In this document: in pieces, positions 45,333-53,839 of the stretch
How positions within the stretch are numbered: the stretch's first letter is position 1
How the letters are laid out: the number at the start of each line of letters is the position of its first letter
Source: Blastococcus saxobsidens DD2
Lineage (GTDB): Bacteria; Actinomycetota; Actinomycetes; Mycobacteriales; Geodermatophilaceae
DNA length: 64,000 nt
Assembly: GCF_000284015.1 (NCBI RefSeq)
Contig: NC_016943.1
Span: 3,327,541 to 3,391,540 of the forward strand
Reading direction: 5' to 3'
The notes under the pieces: model-generated
What the model was told of the DNA's origin: nothing
Database searches by the model: none
What the model saw: the letters and a program-made list of their open reading frames with translations, nothing else
Made by a program: the position numbers and the translations under genes

Positions 45333-45770
45333 TCACGTACGACTCGCGGTCTCCAGCGCAGCAAGGACCCTCGCAAGAGCGTCCTCAGGCACCTCGTGCT
45401 CCCATACCTCGACGAGGGTCCAACCGACGTCCTCCAGGTGCGCGCGCGTCGCCTTGTCCCGAGCCTTGTTGGCCTCGATCTTCTGGCGCCACCATGTGGC
45501 GTTCGCGGCCGGCCAGGTCGCGTGTATCGGACAGCCGTGCCAGAAGCAGCCGTGGACGTTGACCCCTACGCGAATTCGCGTAAACGCGATGTCCAGCTTC
45601 CTGCGGGCCAGTCCGGGCACCGGCCAACCCACGCGATAGCGCTTGCCCCGGGCATGCAGCAGGCGCCTCAACGCCATCTCGGGCGCGGTGTCCTGTCGAG
45701 CCTGCCCCCTCATACGAGCGGCCACGCCTGCGGAGCTAGGCACAGGCGCCTGTGACGGTTCCCGAGTCAT
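45333..45770 (-). CDS. vsr: Very short patch repair endonuclease
   Basis: 145 residues from ATG 45770; GGAGG lies five bases upstream, so the ATG at 45782 is less likely. Vsr signature: MRGQARQDTAPEMALRRLLHARGKRYRVG, KLDIAFTRIRVGVNVHGCFWHGC (catalytic Asp, and His in F-W-H), WWRQKIEANKARDKATRAHLEDVGW and EVWEHEV. Vsr nicks next to T:G mismatches left by deamination of 5-methylcytosine. It sits between two C5 methyltransferase genes, the normal setting for this gene. Confidence 0.92.
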   Translation of the reverse strand: MTREPSQAPVPSSAGVAARMRGQARQDTAPEMALRRLLHARGKRYRVGWPVPGLARRKLDIAFTRIRVGVNVHGCFWHGCPIHATWPAANATWWRQKIEANKARDKATRAHLEDVGWTLVEVWEHEVPEDALARVLAALETASRT

Positions 45771-45816
45771 GGCTGCCTCCATCGGTGCCGACCTGCTCCA
45801 GCGACCGGCTCCTCAG

Positions 45817-46890
45817 CTATCCCTTCGAGTAGAAGCCTCGGATAGCTGGTGACCACTCGTCGTCCTCCGCGACTGACCAGAATCTCTCGGTGTGGTAAGT
45901 CTTCCTTCGGCCACTCCAGCTCTCCACATCCACCAGACGGACCGAAAGCCACTCCCCCTTGTCGCAAATCGGTAGTCCCAAGTCCGTGGCGATCCTCGGA
46001 TGGGCCTCCTGATGCCCCAGGACGACGATGCCTTCGTGGGCGAGGGAATTGCGGGCGTCTCGCACCCTCTTCGGAGCATCATCCTGCTGGCCGACGGTGA
46101 GGACGACCGGCCGACGGACGGTCACCTGTTGGAGCTCGCGAAACAGCGCATTGACCCGCTTCTGCCCTGATCGACCGTCGGCGAAAATCATGTCTCGCAC
46201 CCGAGCGTCCATGTGAAGCAACGTGTTCTCCGGCAGTGGCTGAAGGCCCCCGAACATCCAAAAAATTCGGTCCCGCTGACTTCTGGCGATCTTGCGCTTG
46301 TTGTCCCGGTTGTACGCACGACGAGAACCGTCCTGCTTCCAGGCGAGGAGGTCATCCCGCACGCGTACGATGCCGACCGCCCATTGACTCGTGTCGTCAT
46401 TGACCCAGATCACCAGCGCCGGATGATCGGCCTTACCGCTTTGCTCGCCATGATCTGGGCACAGGTACATTTCCATGGGGATTTCCCAGGCCGCGAAGTC
46501 TCGGCTGAACTTACAGTCAATGTCGTAGCCGGCGACCTTCCAGTCGAGGTCGTCCCCATTGGAAATCGAAAACTCCTTGGTCAGGTTGATCTCGATCATC
46601 GTGCCGAGGTGGGTCCGCTCGGTTTTGGACGTGTGTTGATAGCACCAACGACCCGTTCGTTGGCCGTCGAAGAGGTCGTCAAGCGAGTCCCTCAGCACCC
46701 ACGCGAACCGCTGACAGGCGTCCTCCTGGCCCGCGAACCAGTCGACGAACGGCCGCAGGTCTTGCGGTGGCTGTCCGGTATCCAGAGGGATGTCCGGTCG
46801 CTGCCTGGACATCGGCTCCGCGGGGGTCGGGTGCAGCTTGAACCCATTGCGGTCGCGCCGGCGCCTAGCAGCTGACTTGAAGCTTGTCAC
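45817..46890 (-). CDS. NaeI-family type II restriction endonuclease
   Basis: 357 residues from GTG 46890 (an ATG at 46812 would give 331, nearer the NaeI length of about 317). The NaeI core is plain: RTHLGTMIEINLTKEFSIS, DDLDWKVAGYDIDCKFSRDF, WEIPMEMYLC, HPALVIWVNDDTSQWAVGIVRV and RSQRDRIFWMFGG. Glu100, Asp116, Asp125 and Lys127 have exactly the spacing of the NaeI catalytic Glu70, Asp86, Asp95 and Lys97. NaeI cuts GCCGGC and needs a second bound site; specificity here is not proven. The C-terminal half is a probable second DNA-binding domain. It lies between two C5 methyltransferase genes; stop and start gaps are short, suggesting one operon. Confidence 0.88.
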   Translation of the reverse strand: MTSFKSAARRRRDRNGFKLHPTPAEPMSRQRPDIPLDTGQPPQDLRPFVDWFAGQEDACQRFAWVLRDSLDDLFDGQRTGRWCYQHTSKTERTHLGTMIEINLTKEFSISNGDDLDWKVAGYDIDCKFSRDFAAWEIPMEMYLCPDHGEQSGKADHPALVIWVNDDTSQWAVGIVRVRDDLLAWKQDGSRRAYNRDNKRKIARSQRDRIFWMFGGLQPLPENTLLHMDARVRDMIFADGRSGQKRVNALFRELQQVTVRRPVVLTVGQQDDAPKRVRDARNSLAHEGIVVLGHQEAHPRIATDLGLPICDKGEWLSVRLVDVESWSGRRKTYHTERFWSVAEDDEWSPAIRGFYSKG

Positions 46891-46950
46891 GCCGCGCTAC
46901 TCTGCCGGCACTGCGACCGATCTTCTGCCAGGCGGCCCGTAGCTGGCGCG

Positions 46951-48045
46951 TCAGCTCAGGTAGGGCTTGATGTGTCTGGCGATAGCTTTCGCCAGACCCG
47001 CTGGGACGGCGTTGCCGATTTGGCGTGCGATTTCAACCTTGGATCCGCACCATTCGAAGTCTCGCGGAAAATCTTGCAGGAGCGCTGCCTCGTAGTGGGT
47101 GATGACTCGGTTCACTTGCTTGGACTCGTCCGGCTCCCACTGCGGGTGGAGGTATTGCCCTTTCTCAGGCTTGTAGAACTCAGTGCGGATAGTGAGCGAC
47201 GGCGCATCCCAAATCATCCGACCCATGACATCAGTCGTCCCCGTGGGCTTCTCGCGCCAGCATCGAGGAAGAAGGTGCCTGGGTACGTCGAACCTGCCGC
47301 CGCCCGGGGGGACGTGCTTGTACCGGTCCAGGGATAGCTGGCGGGGCGTGCGCCCAAAGTGGAGATCCATGCCCTTGAACCGGCCAGACACAGATTGCCC
47401 GAAGACGGGCACAGACGACTTCGGCATCTCCACTGAGTCCGGCTTGGCCGGCAAACCATCGATACGACTTCGGACCGTCTCCCATGGAAGGAGGCCGCCG
47501 GTCGGAACCTTCGCGTGCGTGGGGGTTGGCAAGTCGATTCTCCCGACTCGCGACCCGATGACGATCGTTCGAGGACGTCGCTGAGCCACGCCATAGTCGG
47601 CGGCCAACAGGACCCCGTGCGTCAGCTCGTAGTCCTTGATCATCCCGTGATCGGCTTCATTCAGGAGGAGTTGAAACTCACTCGAGTTGCGGAAGCGAGA
47701 GACGTTCTCGAGGACGAAGACTTGCGGCTTGGCCACCTGGACGAATCGCATGTACTGCTTCCACAGCTGGTTGCGCGGGTCGTCGACGTCCTTACTTCCC
47801 AAGTTGGAGAAGCCCTGACACGGCGGACCGCCGATGATCACGTCCACATCGGGGATCTCGCCGTCAGAGACTTCGGCGATGTCGCCCCACTTCGTGTGCT
47901 CCTCGCCGAAGTTTGCCGCGTACGTCGCAGCTGCGAAAAGGTTCCACTCGACGGCCAGCTTCGAGGTGAACCCTTGGTCCGCAAAACCGACGGTCATCCC
48001 TCCACAGCCGGCGAACAGGTCGATCATGGAAGGTCCAACGCTCAT
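46951..48045 (-). CDS. C5-cytosine DNA methyltransferase (second copy)
   Basis: 364 residues, ATG at 48045. Motif I MIDLFAGCGGMTVGF, motif IV VIIGGPPCQGFSNLG with catalytic Cys76, motif VI FVLENVSRF, motif VIII RPRTIVIGSRVG, motif X VEIARQIGNAVPAGLA. Shared end-region wording with the first copy (IRTEFYKPEKGQYLHPQWE versus IRTEFFRPEKGRFLHPQWE) shows that the two are paralogs with different target regions. It is the most upstream gene of the minus-strand island and is directly followed by the NaeI-like gene (60 bp), so it is the likeliest cognate methylase. Confidence 0.92.
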   Translation of the reverse strand: MSVGPSMIDLFAGCGGMTVGFADQGFTSKLAVEWNLFAAATYAANFGEEHTKWGDIAEVSDGEIPDVDVIIGGPPCQGFSNLGSKDVDDPRNQLWKQYMRFVQVAKPQVFVLENVSRFRNSSEFQLLLNEADHGMIKDYELTHGVLLAADYGVAQRRPRTIVIGSRVGRIDLPTPTHAKVPTGGLLPWETVRSRIDGLPAKPDSVEMPKSSVPVFGQSVSGRFKGMDLHFGRTPRQLSLDRYKHVPPGGGRFDVPRHLLPRCWREKPTGTTDVMGRMIWDAPSLTIRTEFYKPEKGQYLHPQWEPDESKQVNRVITHYEAALLQDFPRDFEWCGSKVEIARQIGNAVPAGLAKAIARHIKPYLS

Positions 48046-48688
48046 GGCGGTCAGGCTATGCGGACCCTCCGACAGTTCCGAGTCGGCTCGCCCGCTGTCA
48101 GCTCTCGCGGGGCGGGAACGCCCTGCTCAGTCAGGTGATGGGCGCAGGTAGCGAGATTTTTCACCGGCCTCAACAGCATCACCGTCCGCTGGCACCAGCT
48201 AGGGAGGGGGAGGCCCTGGCCGACGCACCAGCACCGCCCCCCATCCGGTCCCGCCCACAGTGGCCAACTTGCGATCGACCCGCCCCCGGGCGGTGCCGAC
48301 CGTCCGCCAACGCTGCCAAGCCTCGCGGACCTGGCGGTACAGCGGGCGAGCCGCGTTGGCCGACTGGATGCGCGGCGGCGTCAGCTCGGCGATCGCCCGC
48401 GCTCCACCATCCGAGGCTCCTCGTGCACCGCCAAAGTCAGAGGCAGGTGCTCCTGCATCCGGGCGAGGGAGGCGACAGGTTTCCCCTGAGCGTGCCCGGC
48501 TTCTCATTCGCGGGGGAGGCCCTCGCGCTGCCCGTGCCCTCCACTCGGTACCGATGCTGTCGATCCGAGGTCGGCAGAGCACTGCCTGCCCGCGCGCGCA
48601 CCCGTTGACAGCGGTCCGCACCTGAGCACGATGACCTGGGGCGACGCCGTCGGGGCGCCGCGCGCCTGTCCCCAGAAGGGAGGGCGTC
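48046..48688. other. Border region of the defence island with a possible gene fragment
   Basis: About 640 bp between divergent genes. On the minus strand at 48199-48430 a frame ends RAIAELTPPRIQSANAARPLYRQV, REAWQRWRTVGTARGRVDRKLATVGGTGW, with a non-random composition that looks like the tail of a broken gene; I do not know its family. The rest holds promoters for the 48045 and 48689 genes. No repeats or att-like sites were seen. Confidence 0.35.
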
Positions 48689-49312
48689 ATGCACGCCCGC
48701 ACCACCACGATCACCGCCGACCCGAACCGCATCGACGCCGGCATCGCCGACGTCCGCGACAACGTCATGCCCGCCGTGAGCGGCATCGACGGCTACGTCG
48801 GGCTGTCGATGCTCTGCGACCGGAGCTCCGGCCGCTGCATCGTCACCACCGCCTGGCAGAACGAACAGGCGATGGCCGCGACCCGCGAGGCGGTCCTCCG
48901 GATGCGCGAACACGCGACGGAAGAGTTCGGTGCGGAGACGCCCGAGGTGCGGGAGTGGGAGATCGCGGCGATGCACCGGCTGCACCCCGCGGGCGACGAC
49001 TCGTGCGCCCGGGTCACCTGGTCCCGCGTCGACCCAGCCACCATCGACGAGGTCCTCGACGTCTTCCGCACGGACCTCATCCCCCGGATGGACGAGATGC
49101 CCGGCTTCTGCAGCCTCAGCCTGATGCTCGACCGGCAGACCGGCGACAACTCCCTCACCGCCGTCTACGCCGACCGCCCATCCATGGACGCCTCCCGCCA
49201 GCGGGCCATGTACATCCGCGACGAGTTCCGCCGCGGGTTGCACATGTCGGCGATCGACGTGGCCGAGTTCGACCTCGTCCTGCACCACCTGCGCGTTCCC
49301 GAACTGGTCTGA
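48689..49312 (+). CDS. Two-domain dimeric alpha-beta-barrel protein (antibiotic biosynthesis monooxygenase-like)
   Basis: 207 residues; the ATG follows GGGAGGG by five bases. The sequence repeats one module: TTTITADPNRIDAGIADVRDNVMPAVSGIDGYVGLSML in the first half and VTWSRVDPATIDEVLDVFRTDLIPRMDEMPGFCSLSLML in the second. Each is followed by a W/Y strand and helix (TTAWQNEQAMAATREAV; AVYADRPSMDASRQRAM). This is the ABM/EthD-like ferredoxin fold duplicated. No catalytic residue can be named; roles range from small monooxygenase to heme degradation. Confidence 0.7.
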   Translation: MHARTTTITADPNRIDAGIADVRDNVMPAVSGIDGYVGLSMLCDRSSGRCIVTTAWQNEQAMAATREAVLRMREHATEEFGAETPEVREWEIAAMHRLHPAGDDSCARVTWSRVDPATIDEVLDVFRTDLIPRMDEMPGFCSLSLMLDRQTGDNSLTAVYADRPSMDASRQRAMYIRDEFRRGLHMSAIDVAEFDLVLHHLRVPELV

Positions 49313-49396
49313 CCGGACGTAGGTCAGCGACATCTCGTGCTGCCGTCGCGTCGGTCGCGGGACTCGCCGGCGTCCCGTCCCCGGGCTTCGGCGCGA

Positions 49397-49474
49397 GCTC
49401 CCGGAAGGCGCAGGTGTCACCCACCCGAGCGGTCCTCGGCGACGAGCCCACTCGGACGGCGGCCTTCCGGGAGC
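49397..49474. terminator. Long inverted repeat between convergent genes
   Basis: gctcccggaaggc (49397-49409) pairs exactly with gccttccgggagc (49462-49474) across 52 bases that themselves can fold. The right arm abuts the stop codon of the SnoaL-like gene at 49476, and the left lies 85 bp past the ABM-like gene. Best explained as a bidirectional terminator. Confidence 0.55.
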
Positions 49475-49475
49475 G

Positions 49476-49853
49476 CTAGCTCGGTTGGGCAGCCGAGTCG
49501 GAGTTCCAGATGTCGAGGCCCCAGCGCCACCCGCCGTCGGACTGCTTGCGGTGGACGACGACGTACTTGCCTGTGTCGACGACGTCGGCACCCACGCGCA
49601 TCTCGTACTGCCCCTCCTCGATCGCGACGTCCTCGCGTTCGTCCAGCGAGCCCGTCTTGAGCACGGCGCCGGTGATCCCCATGTCGAGGATCCCCTGCCA
49701 GAACTGCTCGATCGCGCCGCCGGTGACCGCCGGCGAGCCGGGCGGCAGTACCCGGGCGTCCGGTGCGTAGACAGAAGCGAGCACGGCGGCGTGGCCTGTC
49801 TCCACCCCCTTCATGAACGTGGCGTTCAACGCGTCGATGTCACTGCGACTCAT
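49476..49853 (-). CDS. SnoaL/DUF4440-like protein
   Basis: 125 residues from ATG 49853, which has GGAGGAG close upstream. NTF2-like fold: SRSDIDALNATFMKGVETGHAAVLASVYAPDARVLPPGSPAVTGG at the start (helix, then the Y-x-x-D-A strand), IEQFWQGILDMGI, REDVAIEEGQYEMRVG and YVVVHRKQSDGGWRWGLDIWNSD. Typical SgcJ/EcaC or DUF4440 proteins are small ligand-binding or isomerase-like; a specific reaction cannot be inferred. The frame open to 49979 has no support. Confidence 0.75.
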   Translation of the reverse strand: MSRSDIDALNATFMKGVETGHAAVLASVYAPDARVLPPGSPAVTGGAIEQFWQGILDMGITGAVLKTGSLDEREDVAIEEGQYEMRVGADVVDTGKYVVVHRKQSDGGWRWGLDIWNSDSAAQPS

Positions 49854-50128
49854 CGCTCCTCCTCGCATCCGGGGAACCAGCGTCGCGACGGTCCGCGACT
49901 CGGTCAACGGGTCCGGTCGCCACGCCGCGCCGGTGCCTTCCCGACGGACGCTCTGCGCTCTCACGGTGACCGGACGCACGCTCGACGACCGCGCCCGTCG
50001 ATGAAGGGGAGGTCCCCTTCGGCCTCACGGATCCGAGAGCTACCCGTCCCTGAACGCCACACCCTGAACGCCCGCGAGGAGTGTGACGCAGGTTACGTTA
50101 GGGCCCCCGCCGTCACGAGGAGAACCAC

Positions 50129-51307
50129 ATGGACCGTCTGCGCTTCGGCACTTTCCTGGCCCCCTTCCACCCCGCCGGCGAGAACCCGACGCTCGCGCTG
50201 CAGCGGGACCTGGAACTGGTCGAACACCTCGACCGGTGCGGCTACGACGAGGCCTGGATCGGCGAGCACCACTCGGCCGGGACGGAGATCATCGCCTCGC
50301 CGGAGATCTTCATCGCCGCGGCCGCCGAGCGCACCCGGCACATCAAGCTCGGCACCGGCGTCACCTCGATCGCCTATCACAACCCGCTCTGGGTGGCCGA
50401 GCGGATGGTGCTGCTCGACCACCTCACCCGCGGCCGCGCGATGCTCGGCTGCGGCCCGGGTTCGCTGCCCACCGACTCGATGATGCTGGGCCTGAACCCC
50501 ACCAACACCCGGGAGCTGCTCGAGGTCGACCTCGACATCATCCTGCGGCTGCTGCGCGGCGAGACGGTGACCGCGCAGACCAAGACGCACAACCTGATCG
50601 ACGCCCGGTTGCACCTGCGCCCGTACACCCAGCCCTGCTTCGAGGTCGCCGTCGCCGCCGTCGCCTCCCCCACCGGTCCGCGCATGGCCGGCACGCACGG
50701 GATCGGGCTGCTGTCGATCGGCGCCACGCTCAGCAAGGACGGCTTCGACGCCCTCGCCCACCACTGGAACGTCGTCGAGGAGCGGGCCGCCGCGCACGGC
50801 CAGACCGTGTCCCGCCGCGACTGGCGCCTGGTCGGCCTCATGCACATCGCCGAGACCCGCGAGCAGGCCTACGCCGACGTCCAGTTCGGCATCGAGACCT
50901 GGTTCCGCTACTTCCAGAAGACCGCCGCCTTCCCGCAGATGGCGGTCGAGGGCGGCGACGCCAGGGAGATGATCGACTACATCAACGAGGCCGGCATCGG
51001 TGCCATCGGCACCGTGGAGGACGCCCGAGCGCAGGTGCAGCGGCTGTGGGACCAGTCCGGCGGCTTCGGCGCCATGCTGCTGCTCGGCCACGAGTGGGCC
51101 AACCCGCAGGCGACGAAGCGCTCCTGGGAGCTCATCGCCCAGCACGTCATGCCGCACTTCCAGGGCGGGAACATCAGCCACGCCCAGCAGACGCTCACCG
51201 CCAAGGAGTACGCGATGGGCAAGCGGGAGGACTACGCGGCCGCGCAGATGCAGGCCGTCGCCACGATGACCGAGCGCTACGAGAAGGAGAAGGCCGGCAC
51301 CGCCTGA
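50129..51307 (+). CDS. Luciferase-like flavin-dependent monooxygenase
   Basis: 392 residues; the ATG follows GAGGAG by seven bases. LLM family markers: LRFGTFLAPFHPAGENPTLALQRDLELVEHLDRCGYDEAWIGEHHSAG (TIM-barrel strand 1 and the E-H-H motif), IKLGTGVTSIAYHNPLWVAERMVLLDHLTRGRAMLGCGPGSLPTD, and EVAVAAVASPTGPRMAGTHGIGLLSIGA. It resembles limonene/alkanal monooxygenase-type enzymes that use FMNH2. The copper amine oxidase begins 110 bp downstream, beyond a strong hairpin, so the two may be separately expressed although functionally linked in amine or aldehyde oxidation. Confidence 0.85.
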   Translation: MDRLRFGTFLAPFHPAGENPTLALQRDLELVEHLDRCGYDEAWIGEHHSAGTEIIASPEIFIAAAAERTRHIKLGTGVTSIAYHNPLWVAERMVLLDHLTRGRAMLGCGPGSLPTDSMMLGLNPTNTRELLEVDLDIILRLLRGETVTAQTKTHNLIDARLHLRPYTQPCFEVAVAAVASPTGPRMAGTHGIGLLSIGATLSKDGFDALAHHWNVVEERAAAHGQTVSRRDWRLVGLMHIAETREQAYADVQFGIETWFRYFQKTAAFPQMAVEGGDAREMIDYINEAGIGAIGTVEDARAQVQRLWDQSGGFGAMLLLGHEWANPQATKRSWELIAQHVMPHFQGGNISHAQQTLTAKEYAMGKREDYAAAQMQAVATMTERYEKEKAGTA

Positions 51308-51326
51308 TCCGGTCCGCCGGCGGCCC

Positions 51327-51353
51327 GGGGGCGGGCACTGTGCGCCCGCCCCC
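51327..51353 (+). terminator. GC-rich hairpin after the monooxygenase gene
   Basis: gggggcgggc (51327-51336) pairs with gcccgccccc (51344-51353) around a seven-base loop, 20 bp after the stop codon. No T-run. Likely terminates or attenuates transcription before the amine oxidase. Confidence 0.6.
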
Positions 51354-51417
51354 GCAGGCCGCAGGTTCTCGCGCACCGACCCTTCCGCCACCGTCCCGCG
51401 AAGAGTAGAGACAGCAC

Positions 51418-53343
51418 ATGACGACGACCGAGGTCCGCAGCGCCACCCACCCGCTCGCCCGGCTGACCGCCGAGGAGATCGCCGCCGCCGCCGGGATCGT
51501 GCGCGACGCGGGCCTGGTCGGCGGGCACACGCGGTTCGTCTACGTGGGGCTGATCGAGCCGCACAAGGACGACGTCCTCGCGTTCACGCCGGGCGATCCG
51601 ATCGAGCGGCGGGTCCGCGTGCTGCTGCTCGACCGCAGCACCGGCGACGGGCGGGACGTCACCGTCTCGGTCACCGGCGGCGCCGTCGTCCAGAGCGTCG
51701 AGATCGACGGCGTGGCCGACGGCCAGGTGCCGATCCTGGAGGAGGAGTTCGGCGCGATCGAGCCGATCCTCGCCGAGGACGAGCGCTGGGTCGCGGCCAT
51801 GACCACGCGCGGGCTCGACGTCGCGAACGTGCGGGCGGTGCCGCTGTCGGCCGGCTCCTACTTCGAGGAGGAGTTCGGGCACCGGATCATCCGGGTGCTC
51901 GGCTTCTTCCAGGCCGATGAGGCCGACCTGCCGTGGGCGCACCCGGTCGACGGTGTCGTCGCCTACGTCGATCTCACCCGCGGCGTCGCGACGGCGGTGC
52001 ACGACCACCTCGACCTGCCGGTGCCGGCCGAACGCGGCGAGTGGAACGCCGAACCGCACGCCCAGCCCACCCGCACCGACCTCAAGCCGATCGAGATCAC
52101 CCAGCCGGAGGGGCCGAGCTTCACCGTCGACGGCGACGAGGTCACCTGGGCCGACTGGAGGTTCCGGATCGGCTTCGACGCCCGCGAGGGCCTCACCCTG
52201 CACCAGCTCGCCGTCGACGGCCGGTCGGTGATCTACCGGGCGTCCATCGCGGAGATGGTCGTCCCCTACGCCGACCCCTCCCCGGTGCGGTTCTGGCAGA
52301 ACTACTTCGACACCGGCGAGTACCTCTACGGCCGGTTCACCAACTCCCTCGAGCTCGGCTGCGACTGCCTCGGCGAGATCCACTACTTCGACGCCACCTT
52401 CGCCGGAGAGGACGGCACCCCGAAGACGATCGCCAACGCCATCTGCATGCACGAGGAGGACTACGGCGTCCTCTGGAAGCACACCGACCTGTTCACCGGC
52501 ATGGCCGAGACGCGGCGGCAGCGCCGGCTGGTGGTCAGCTTCTTCACCACGATCGGCAACTACGACTACGGCTTCTACTGGTACCTCTACCTCGACGGCA
52601 CCATCCAGCTGGAGAGCAAGTCGACCGGCGTCGTCTTCACGTCGGCCTTCCGGGGTGACGAGCACCCGTACGCCACCGAGGTCGCCCCCGGGCTCGGTGC
52701 CCCGTACCACCAGCACCTGTTCTGCGCGCGGCTGGACATGGCGGTCGACGGGCGGGTGAACACCGTCTACGAGCTCGACGCCGTCCGGCAGCCGATGAGC
52801 GCCGCCAACCCGTACGGCAACGGCTTCACCCGCTCCAGGACGCCGCTGAGGTCGGAGTCGCAGGCGCAGCGGACGGCGGACGCGACCGTCGGCCGGGTGT
52901 GGCACGTGGTGAACGAGGAGGCGCGCAACCGCCTCGGCCAGCCGGTGGGGTACGCGCTGCACCCGATGGCCGGGCCGGTGCTGCTGGCCGACGACAACTC
53001 CTCGATCGCGAAGCGGGCGACGTTCGCGACCAAGCACCTGTGGGTGACGCGGTACGACGCCGCTGAGCGCTATCCGGCCGGCGACTTCGTCAACCAGCAC
53101 CCCGGGGCGGGCGGCCTGCCGGCGTTCGTCGCGAACGACCGCCCGCTGGAAGGCGAGGACGTCGTCCTGTGGCACACCTTCGGGCCGACGCACTTCCCGC
53201 GGCCCGAGGACTGGCCGGTCATGCCGGTGGACTACGCCGGGTTCACGCTCAAGCCGGTCGGCTTCTTCGACCGCAACCCGGCGCTGGGGGTGCCCGCGTC
53301 GACCTCTGCGCACTGCGCCGGTCAGGAGCCGCACTGCACGTGA
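51418..53343 (+). CDS. Copper/topaquinone primary amine oxidase
   Basis: 641 residues. Oxidative deamination of a primary amine to aldehyde, ammonia and hydrogen peroxide. The key residues fall at the same numbers as in the Arthrobacter globiformis enzyme: catalytic base Asp298 (in YFDTGEYLYG), topaquinone precursor Tyr382 (in TIGNYDYGFYW), copper ligands His431 and His433 (in YHQHLF), and His592 (in GPTHFPRPEDWPVMP). The N-terminal D2/D3 domains (HPLARLTAEEIAAAAGIVR...) are complete. No signal peptide, so cytosolic as in AGAO. Substrate probably phenylethylamine, histamine or tyramine-like. Related amine-handling genes lie 5-8 kb downstream. Confidence 0.95.
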   Translation: MTTTEVRSATHPLARLTAEEIAAAAGIVRDAGLVGGHTRFVYVGLIEPHKDDVLAFTPGDPIERRVRVLLLDRSTGDGRDVTVSVTGGAVVQSVEIDGVADGQVPILEEEFGAIEPILAEDERWVAAMTTRGLDVANVRAVPLSAGSYFEEEFGHRIIRVLGFFQADEADLPWAHPVDGVVAYVDLTRGVATAVHDHLDLPVPAERGEWNAEPHAQPTRTDLKPIEITQPEGPSFTVDGDEVTWADWRFRIGFDAREGLTLHQLAVDGRSVIYRASIAEMVVPYADPSPVRFWQNYFDTGEYLYGRFTNSLELGCDCLGEIHYFDATFAGEDGTPKTIANAICMHEEDYGVLWKHTDLFTGMAETRRQRRLVVSFFTTIGNYDYGFYWYLYLDGTIQLESKSTGVVFTSAFRGDEHPYATEVAPGLGAPYHQHLFCARLDMAVDGRVNTVYELDAVRQPMSAANPYGNGFTRSRTPLRSESQAQRTADATVGRVWHVVNEEARNRLGQPVGYALHPMAGPVLLADDNSSIAKRATFATKHLWVTRYDAAERYPAGDFVNQHPGAGGLPAFVANDRPLEGEDVVLWHTFGPTHFPRPEDWPVMPVDYAGFTLKPVGFFDRNPALGVPASTSAHCAGQEPHCT

Positions 53344-53632
53344 CCTGATCGATCCAGAGGTGGCCCAGGCGCTTTGGCGTCTGGTGCTGCGCGGGTCGCT
53401 CGGCGCGGACGACGGATGGGCGGCGCTGGCCACCTGGCGCCGACCGGGCATCGTCCGTCACCCCGTCGGCGGCCTGCTCCACCGCGTCTGGGAGCTGCGG
53501 GAGAACGTCTCCGCCTGCGACGCGTCGTACCTCGCGCGCGCCGAGGCACTCGGCTGCAGTCTGCTGACCGCGGACGCACGGCTCGGCCGGGCGCCCGGTC
53601 TCCGCTGCCCGGTGACGGTCGTTCCCCGCTGA
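53342..53632 (+). pseudogene. 5'-truncated VapC-like PIN-domain gene
   Basis: The frame reads DLIDPEVAQALWRLVLRGSLG, IVRHPVGGLLHRVWELRENVSACDASYLARAEALGCSLLTADARLG and CPVTVVPR. This is the latter two thirds of a PIN ribonuclease (Glu in D-x-E-V, the ACDASYLARAE Asp, and TADARL Asp). The first strand with the leading catalytic Asp is missing and would lie inside the end of the amine oxidase gene; a GTG at 53360 could make 90 residues but not an active enzyme. No antitoxin gene is present. A dead remnant. Confidence 0.7.
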
Positions 53633-53839
53633 CCGCAGAGCGGCCGGGATCCCTCGCCGTCGACCGGAGGCGGCACACCAGCCGGCCGGGCGCGTGCCAC
53701 CCGCAGGTGCGTCCGGCTCACGCACCGTCCGGGCGCGCCCGGGACATCCGGCGACGGCCTCGGCGGATGCCGCGCCCCCGTTCCGTGCGGCACGGCAGCT
53801 CACTACCGTCCCCCCACCATCCGCCCGGAGGAGATCGCC

